This document shows positions 6,021 through 6,271 of a stretch of DNA of 6,271 nucleotides, piece by piece. Origin of the DNA: CAJQQY01 sp964352225 (GTDB lineage: Bacteria; Bacteroidota; Bacteroidia; Chitinophagales; Saprospiraceae); contig CAYGRM010000392.1 of assembly GCA_964352225.1 (NCBI GenBank), forward strand, positions 1-6,271, read 5' to 3'. The notes beneath the pieces were generated by a model. It saw only the letters and a list, made by a program, of their open reading frames with translations, did no database searches and had not been told where the DNA came from. The translations under genes were made by a program, and so were the position numbers. How positions within the stretch are numbered: position 1 is the first letter of the stretch; each line of letters opens with the position of its first letter.

Positions 6021-6271
6021 TTAATTTGAAGTAAATAAATCAACCGTTTTTCCTTCATCTGCTACTTCGATGGTCACTAATAATTTTCGATTTCCTAATT
6101 TTCCTACTTTAAAAATTTTAGTTCCAATGGGATAATTCTCCTCTCGTGTTTGTTTTGGATTAAAAGGCATTCCATAGCTGAAATTTTTATTTTTTGGCCC
6201 TTTTACATAAGTTTGAATTCTTGAAAATTTGTTATTTCGCAAATTCACTTTTATGTATTTAACAGGTGAGG
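6021..6271 (-). CDS. 3' part of a small conserved-type protein of unknown function (5' truncated by window edge)
   Basis: The frame is open from the right edge to the TAA at 6023-6021. A GTG at 6248 could be read as a start, but the frame continues upstream as SPVKYIK to the edge, so the gene very probably begins outside the window. About 82 residues are visible. The protein is basic and likely beta-rich: VNLRNNKFSRIQTYVKGP, then YGMPFNP, then YPIGTKIFKVGK and a closing LLVTIEVADEGKTVDLF. The YPxGTKIF and DEGKT(V/F) marks recall small secreted or surface hypothetical proteins common in Bacteroidota. This is recollection, not a search result, and no function is assigned. It is followed by a good terminator 8 nt downstream, so it is the last gene of its transcript. 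It converges on the reductase gene. Confidence 0.8.
   Translation of the reverse strand, partial: SPVKYIKVNLRNNKFSRIQTYVKGPKNKNFSYGMPFNPKQTREENYPIGTKIFKVGKLGNRKLLVTIEVADEGKTVDLFTSN

Noticed and set aside
6246..6248. GTG as the start of the right-edge gene
   Set aside because: The frame stays open to the window edge and the upstream residues continue the same basic beta-like pattern, so the start is probably outside the window.

Overview
The window looks like a chromosomal segment from a marine-type member of the Bacteroidota (Flavobacteriia, Cytophagia or Saprospiria-like). Four things support this. The DNA is AT-rich. A very large secreted protein ends in a typical type IX secretion (T9SS) type A sorting domain. 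The starts lack strong Shine-Dalgarno sequences. A promoter of the Bacteroidota form TAnnTTTG lies in front of the aldo/keto reductase gene. The genus cannot be told from the sequence.

Layout from left to right. (1) Positions 1-401, + strand: the 3' end of a gene whose start lies outside the window, encoding a charged helical protein. (2) Positions 402-485: a short gap with a stem-loop. (3) Positions 486-1286, + strand: a 266-residue multi-pass membrane protein with an EI24/CysZ-like look. (4) Positions 1327-1370: a near-perfect 20-bp bidirectional terminator between convergent genes. (5) Positions 1402-4770, - strand: a 1122-residue secreted protein with a signal peptide, nine units of about 111 residues and a C-terminal T9SS sorting domain. 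(6) Positions 4771-5033: a divergent promoter region with two palindromes. (7) Positions 5034-5966, + strand: an aldo/keto reductase with a complete catalytic tetrad and a twin-arginine-like N-terminus. (8) Positions 5981-6013: a terminator serving the minus strand. (9) Positions 6021-6271, - strand: the 3' part of a small protein gene that runs off the right edge.

The genes do not form an obvious pathway. The two left genes are co-directional and may share transcription. The repeat protein and the reductase are divergent and could share regulatory DNA. Both are predicted to leave the cytoplasm by different routes (Sec then T9SS, versus Tat), but nothing shows that they act together.

The most interesting content is the repeat protein. 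Its units show a higher-order duplication: units 1, 2, 3 and 5 resemble units 6, 7, 8 and 9 in order. Unit 9 looks like a fusion of a unit-4-like start and a unit-5-like end. I found no tRNA, rRNA, CRISPR array, insertion sequence or evident defence system, and no convincing new multi-gene system.
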